From Cyclina sinensis (taxonomy: Eukaryota > Mollusca > Bivalvia > Venerida > Veneridae), in contig JAAONU010000001.1 of NCBI GenBank assembly GCA_012932295.1, positions 40,224,780-40,288,779 on the forward strand: a stretch of 64,000 nucleotides of DNA, given 5' to 3'. How positions within the stretch are numbered: position 1 is the first letter of the stretch; each line of letters opens with the position of its first letter. The translations under genes and the position numbers were made by a program. The notes under the pieces are model-generated. The model worked only from the letters and a program-made list of their open reading frames with translations, was not told the DNA's origin and did no database searches. Positions 56,181 to 62,100 of the stretch are shown here, in pieces.

Positions 56181-59100
56181 TGAGGTAGGATGGGGAGTAA
56201 AGTACCTATGTATTAAAATTTAAAAAAAAAAAGGCCCAGGGGGTGGGGGGGGGGTAAAAAAAAATGGGGGGTGGGTTGACTGGTTGGGGGGGGGGGGGGG
56301 GGGTTTGAGGGTGGATGGGGAGTCAGGTACCTATGAATTAAAAAAAAACAAAAATTGGGGCCCCGGGGTGGGTGGGGGGTGACTGGTTGTGGTGGTGGGG
56401 GGGGGGGGGTTTGAGGTAGGATGGGGAGTAAAGTACCTATGTTTTAAAATTTAAAAAAAATAAATAAATAATTGGGCCCCAGGGGGGGGGGGGGGGTGAC
56501 TGGTTGGGGTGGGGGGGGGGGGGGGGGCAGGTCCCCATGCAGAGGGGACGGTGGTGGGGGGGAGTACTTACCCATCTCATGTCAGTTAATATTTTATTTC
56601 TAGGCTTAAGAAGTTTTTTTCCTATATATAAGTATAAGCACAATCAAGTGACCCCTGGGGGTGGGGCTAACTGTGACCCCAGGGACATGGGTACCAACAA
56701 TCTTTGCAGGGGTCTTGCTGGTGATCAAGTACAGTAGATTACCACCTTACGACCACGCCGAAATTGAGACCACGCCGCTATTACGGGCACTTTTGAAAAG
56801 AACCAAACATTTTTATTCTTGTCCTATTACAGATATTTATCAGAATTAAGACCACGCCGCTAATCCGCTAATACGACCACCTTGTCAAGATCATGTTGTA
56901 TATTTTCTTCTTATTGTAATACCTCAATTACGACCACTCAACTTAGTGCCCTACGGGCATGTCATCAATATCAATCGAGTACACCGCCTTGATTACGACA
57001 CTGTTTTACGACAGCTGCATGTGTAAACAAAAGAACTTCTGTGTTGTGAAAAACAAATTTTATTTAGGTGATTATTGAAAGTAAGGATATAAAAGGATGA
57101 TATAAGTATTATTCAAAATTGATTTGTATTACAAACAGATTGCGACGCGAGTAAATAATTGGGAATGGTATGGAGTCCTCGTAGTTATAATTAGTTTTCA
57201 GTTTGCAGGGGTTCAAAGCAAAATATAATTTTAGATCGATGCTTACCTGTCTTGATCGAATAAGAAAACGGAACATAACATCTCATTTTAAAATTTATTC
57301 TAACTTCAACAAAATTCAGAATATTTACAGTTAAATTTTAATTGTGTCTGACAAAATCTCCAGCTTGAGAAACGAAAATGAAATATTGAAATGTTTATTC
57401 ATTATTGAAATGTTTATTCATTATTGAAATGTTTATTTATTGAATGTAATAACAACATATATAGTGATGAATAATGTGTTTTGTTCTGTCTAATGGTTCT
57501 ATTTTCCCCTTATGAACTTGCATATTTGTCGGGGACTCGACCCCGTATTAAGACCAACTCACAATTAAGACCACTTCATTTTATACCCAATGGTGGTCTT
57601 AATAGAGGAATTTTACTGTATTCCAAGTTTGGATGGAATATCCTTGACACTTTTTGAGACATGGACATAAAGAAAAAGGTTAACAAAGAAATTTTAACTT
57701 GGAAAAGGGGCATAACATTGCAAAAATAAATTTGAGGGTTATCTGCCCTTGAGAAATGGTGTTGTCTTAAGTGATACAATTGTAAGCATTACAACTGGAA
57801 AGTTTGATCAAGAAACATTAAGAAATGGCATAGTTATAGCCAATGTTAAGTTTTCATGACAAAATCCAAGTACAAAAAGGGGCATAACTCTGTCAATTGT
57901 GACCTTGACCTACACATTTTGGCATCATCATGACCCTGTTGTCGTAAGCAATATAATTTGAAAGTTTGATGTTGAAATGTTAAGAAATGGCAAAGTTATT
58001 CCCAACGTTAAGTTTTCATGACAAATCCATGTATAAAAAGGGGCATAACTCTGTCAAATGTGACCTTGACCTAGAAATTTTGGCATCAACTCGACCCTGT
58101 TGTCATAAGCAATACAATTTGAAAGTTTGATAAGATAATGTTTAGAAATGGCAAAGTTATAGCCAACGTTAAGTTTTCATGACGGACCGACGGACAAAGC
58201 GATCCCTATGTATCACCTTTTCTTCGAAAGGGTGACACAAAAAAGCAACCACATTTTACCAACAGCACTGTGTTTTGCACTGAGTACCTATAACTGTAAC
58301 TCTACAGAAAATCACATGGTACTTTAAATGAAACTGGAATTTTTTTGTTCATCTTAAAGGTAAACAAAGACGACGCTAGTTGTTCTTTTTTTTACCAAAC
58401 ATAAATTATACAAAATATCTAATACTGGCCTCTCCTTCTATTTCTTAAATTTCTACCTTTAAAAGACTGTCCCCATTTATCACAAAAAATCTGAGATATA
58501 TATATCTAAAGTCATTTTTCCAGTAATGGATAGTTTTGTTGAACTTACATCTCTGAGGGTAGATAAAAGCTCTGAGTCTGTACGGCTCAGAAGTGGTGTG
58601 TTTAGACTGTACCTCATTGTGTAGAAATCATCTGAAACCATAAAGAGTACCCACATTTTTTTTATTCTCTAATCTGTGTAACCAACTATACTTTAAAGTG
58701 TGAAAATTTATGAAAATTCTTCATACAACTCTACACCTTCACAAGAAAAGTGGAAGTTTAAGTTAAAAAATGCTTAGTAGTTTTAAAAATACACAAAATA
58801 AAAAGATAAAACACAATTCAGTAGGGTGTTTTGCTGCGGATTTTAATCAAAGGCATTCTTTCACTTAGGAGCAGTGGACGTAGAACAGTATCTGTAAGGC
58901 AAGTGGACCTAGAACAGTATCTGTAAGGCAAGTGGACCTAGAACAGTATCTGTAAGGCAAGTGGACATAGAACAGTATCTGTAAAACAGTATCTGTAAGG
59001 CAAGTGGACCTAGAACAGTATCTGTAAGACATCAGCTCAAAAGAAAAATTGATCTAGAGCTTAACCAAATGCAACACTGAGCAGACAAGAAATCAGTAGA

Positions 59101-62100
59101 ACAGATGGATGCTCCCCAAATAAATGCCAATTCCAAAAGGGCTATTGTTTAATATGTATTTTTTTAAAGTATGAAAAATAACAAAGGGCAATAACTCCTA
59201 AATTATGCAAAATAGAGTTACGGTTCTTGCACGCTGCACTTCTCCTCATAGAGATCTATCTACCAATAAAGTTTCATGTTAATATCTCTTATACTTTGTG
59301 AGATATGCCCCGGACAAAAAATAAGTATGAGAAATTTCAAAGGGCGATTACTCAAAAATTAATAAAGCAATAGTTATGGTTCTTGTGCACTGCACTGCTC
59401 CTTAATGAGATCTAACTACCTATGAAGTTTGGTCTTGATAACTCTCATAGTTTTTGGTGTTATGCTCCAGACAAAAATATAATGGACAGACTAACGAATG
59501 GACGGATGGACGGACAAAGTGGCAACTATATGCTCCCCTTCGGGCAGCATAAAAATGTAATTATAATTATTATCTTCACATATTTACAGTAAAACGACAG
59601 CAAAACACCTATACAGATAAGTCAGCGATTAATGAAAAGACAATTTTCTAATTCAAGTAATCATCTTTGCATGATTTAACCACAAGATTTTTAATACTCA
59701 TGTAAATACATTGTAATATTACCTGTGGGGTATGATATAGACTTCGTGTATGTGTTGGCATTAGTACGAGAGATCATGGTAGCAATCACTGTAGGAAATA
59801 TGTAGCATTTGTTGTTTTCCGAGTCAAAAGTAAAGGAGCTACATTGGGTGCCACGTGTGTCACAAATTTCTCGACACTCTGTTGCCGTTGGCAACGGAAT
59901 GCCAGTGTAGGTTTCTAGGTTCTCAACGGCTTTATTCAGTGTAATCTGATACTGAATATATCCAGCACCATCTACAAAAGTAAACAAAAAACTAGATATA
60001 TATGTGTTGACTAACTGGCAAGATAACAATGTCTGTAATGTGTCTGCATGTTTTAACTTCTTTAAGTGTGTCTTCTAACCATGAGAAATATTTCTGGAAA
60101 GTTATTATTATTCTTTTCCAAGTCAGTAATATTGTCTGTACAAGCAACTGTAAAGTATATAAATGTTAAAATTGACCTTTCCAAAAATGCAACTATTTTA
60201 TGACTATGACCTTAACCTTTTGCCTGTGCAGGTTATTATCCGAATCTCTATATACAGGCGAAAGTTATACCATAGACACAGGCACACTCACAATGTATTA
60301 TAGCTACGACAACTTTTTTCAGCTCACTACAAGCTGCTTGACAAACAAGAGGGCCTTCATGGCCCTAAAGCACTCATCTGGGTATATATGCATGCAATAT
60401 AAATTTAAATTTGTCATATAAATAAATGAATGAATATAAAACATATATATTCTTTAAGGAAGATATTTAAAGTTTCCCAATACAAACATACAAAGTGAAT
60501 TAGCTTCATCCCTGGAAGTTATATATTTTTTCACAGATCACTATAAATTTCAAAGTTTATATAAAGAGTCACCGAAGGAACATTTCTTCCAAATTATTTA
60601 CAAATCAAGCTAGCAGTTTTTTTAGAGCTTCCCGAAGCGACAGACAACATTCATTCATAATTCCAGCATCTAGAATCAACAGAACTGGATCGTGGCACGT
60701 AATTTGACATCTTCTTTTGATGTCATAGTTTCAAAATTGCTCTTTAGTAACAAAGCCACAAATCATGCTCAGCAAGGAAGCTTTAAAAAAATCTGTTACC
60801 ATTTACAACAAATGATGTCATGGTGCCGGGTTTTAGTCAGAGGTTATTTGACGCAAAATTCAGTATTTTTAACTGTTTGAATTAAAGTTTTATATGAACA
60901 CATATTATTTATAAGGCTCAAGCACAGAATGTTGCTATTGTTTGCCATGGAAACATTAATATCTAGGTGACACATGGTCTCATAGTACAGGTCACAAAGT
61001 ACATGTAGTTTTTCCATGCAGATTTTCATTCAGTTAGCATAAAAGACTTTACCATTATGAGGAAAGTCTACATACTTCTGGGTGAACCCTGGAATATGTC
61101 ACATTTTCTATTATTATGTACTTATAGTATGTTGACATGTTTACATGTACTCAGGATATGATGAACACAGATATTTATACTGTAGTTTTTTATCTTATGT
61201 TTTAAAGCCTTATGCTTGTATTAACTGTACCAACACACATGTAAATTAAAACTGATTATAATTTTTTATACAAGTTTTATGGAAGGCCTGTAATTATTTT
61301 TTTTTTTGGGGGGGGGGGACAAATATCTGTTAATACTCATGTTTATTCAAAATCTAATAACATGCCATAACGTTAAGAATTTTGTCACTTGTATGGAAAG
61401 ACCAGTATATGGACAGACCACATTTTGTCTTCTTGTATGTCTCTGCTGAATACAAGATAGACTATTCTGTATATGTATGTGTAAGGATATTTTACATTCC
61501 GGTAACTAATACATTAATTTACATGTTTACATATTTCTTGTGTACTTACTGATATGTGATATTTTTAATGTACCACACTTACATGCATATTCTGACATAA
61601 TTTTACACTTACTACACTCTAATAATATAAAACAATTACAAGGAATATATCTTTATGAAAGACCATACCAAAGGTATGTCCTGGACTACATATGCAGCCA
61701 TGTCTATCATCTGTGTATCCATCTACACAATAAGCTGAAGGGTCATTCTGTCTACAGTTGACAAACACACATGAGGCCTGACGAATCTGGCAGTAGATAC
61801 CACCATACCCAGGAAGACAATCACACTGGAAACGATTTTGAAGGTTGCGACATGTTCCACCATTTATACAAGGTGAGGAGGCACATTCGTCTAGAAACAA
61901 AGTCAGAGTATTTCATTTTTATATTTTTACAATGTATACATAACTCTTATCATGATATTTATCTTTAAACAAAAAAGAAAATTCTCTATTATTTAATAAA
62001 AACTGTTCCTAACCAGTAAGGATTTATTGTGGTTCCAGACAACTAAATAGCAGAAAAGTCATGGTCTTAACTAGTCACTTAAGCAAAAGCAACAGGTACC

